Positions 5,776-6,237 of a stretch of 6,237 nt of DNA are shown in pieces. Numbering within the stretch: the first letter of the stretch is position 1; every line of letters begins with the position of its first letter. The notes under the pieces were generated by a model. The model had not been told where the DNA came from and ran no database searches. It worked only from the letters and a program-made list of their open reading frames with translations. The stretch spans positions 1 to 6,237 of the forward strand of contig JACPQI010000085.1 in assembly GCA_016190545.1 (NCBI GenBank), given 5' to 3'. Made by a program: the position numbers and the translations under genes. The stretch is from Chloroflexota bacterium. GTDB lineage: Bacteria > Chloroflexota > Dehalococcoidia > SHYB01 > JACPQI01.

Positions 5776-6237
5776 TTGACCACACCATACCATCCCATGA
5801 TCCGCGACCTGCCCAGCGCCGAGCGCCCCCGGGAGCGCCTCGCCCACTACGGCCCCCAGGCCCTCGGCACCGCCGAGCTTCTCGCCATCCTCCTGCGCAC
5901 CGGCACCGCCAGCGACAACGTCCTCAACCTGGCGTCGCGCCTCCTGGCCCACTACGGCGGCCTGGAGGGCATCCACCGCGCCGCATTCAACGAGCTATGC
6001 AGCGTCAAAGGCGTCGGCGTGGCCAAAGCCGCCCAGGTGAAAGCCGCCCTGGAACTGGGACGACGCCTTCTCGCCACCGCGCCCGACGAGCGGCCCGTCG
6101 TCAGTAGCCCCCAGGATGTCGCCAACCTGCTGCAAGCCGAGATGGGCCTGCTGGAGCAGGAGCACCTGCGCGTTCTCCTCCTCAACACCCGCAACTACCT
6201 TCTGGGCGTCCAGGAGGTCTATCGCGGCACCGTCAAC
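5776..6237 (+). CDS. radC: RadC family DNA repair/JAB-domain protein, 3' end beyond window
   Basis: The frame is open from here to the window edge: 154 of roughly 225 residues. It shows the RadC N-terminal (UPF0758) signature: [19 protein letters not shown] (9-27), [15 protein letters not shown] (30-44), a helix-hairpin-helix [22 protein letters not shown] (76-97) and the start of the MPN/JAB domain, [12 protein letters not shown] near the end. The HxHPSG metal-binding motif would lie outside. RadC was named for DNA repair but that role is disputed; the JAB fold suggests a metallo-hydrolase. TTG 5776 is preferred because it has a Shine-Dalgarno and adds TTPYHP, resembling other RadC starts; ATG 5797 is the alternative. 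Third codon positions are strongly C-rich, unlike the G-rich genes to the left. Confidence 0.93.
   Translation, partial: MTTPYHPMIRDLPSAERPRERLAHYGPQALGTAELLAILLRTGTASDNVLNLASRLLAHYGGLEGIHRAAFNELCSVKGVGVAKAAQVKAALELGRRLLATAPDERPVVSSPQDVANLLQAEMGLLEQEHLRVLLLNTRNYLLGVQEVYRGTVN

Overview
The window is GC-rich bacterial DNA with every convincing gene on the + strand. Short intergenic gaps hold G/C-run hairpins and one CATTGCGAG-type palindromic repeat. The RadC N-terminus, the expanded flavoenzyme content and the repeat style fit a Chloroflexota genome (Dehalococcoidia or SAR202-like), but this is inference from pattern memory, not a search result.

Region 1 (1-4974) looks like a small-molecule transformation cluster. 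It holds (a) the C-terminal two thirds of an old-yellow-enzyme/2,4-dienoyl-CoA reductase-type flavo-iron-sulfur protein, whose N-terminal half-barrel is absent and replaced by a degenerate minisatellite; (b) a SnoaL/NTF2-fold protein of 157 aa with its own consensus -35 box and strong ribosome binding site; (c) a 543-aa FAD-binding_2 flavoprotein resembling 3-ketosteroid dehydrogenases; and (d) an MFS_3 exporter-like transporter starting 10 nt after (c). The class composition (OYE-type reductase, SnoaL-fold dehydratase-like protein, FAD ene-dehydrogenase/reductase, MFS carrier) recalls bile-acid bai operons and bacterial steroid or terpenoid clusters. I infer uptake or export plus redox and dehydration of a cyclic enone-type substrate. 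The substrate is unknown.

Region 2 (4975-5108) is a boundary: a long bulged hairpin just after the transporter stop, then a perfect TATAAT box and the Shine-Dalgarno of the next gene.

Region 3 (5109-6237) is housekeeping-like: a complete GatB/YqeY-family gene, a 211-nt gap filled in its second half by a composite hairpin repeat, and the 5' two thirds of radC running off the right edge. radC probably starts at TTG 5776, directly behind a G-rich Shine-Dalgarno formed by the end of the repeat. G/C strand skew reverses between the YqeY gene and radC.

No tRNA, rRNA, CRISPR array, transposase or replication origin was seen. The most notable points are the broken or unusual flavoenzyme at the left edge, the bai-like gene combination, and the repeat overlapping the radC translation start.
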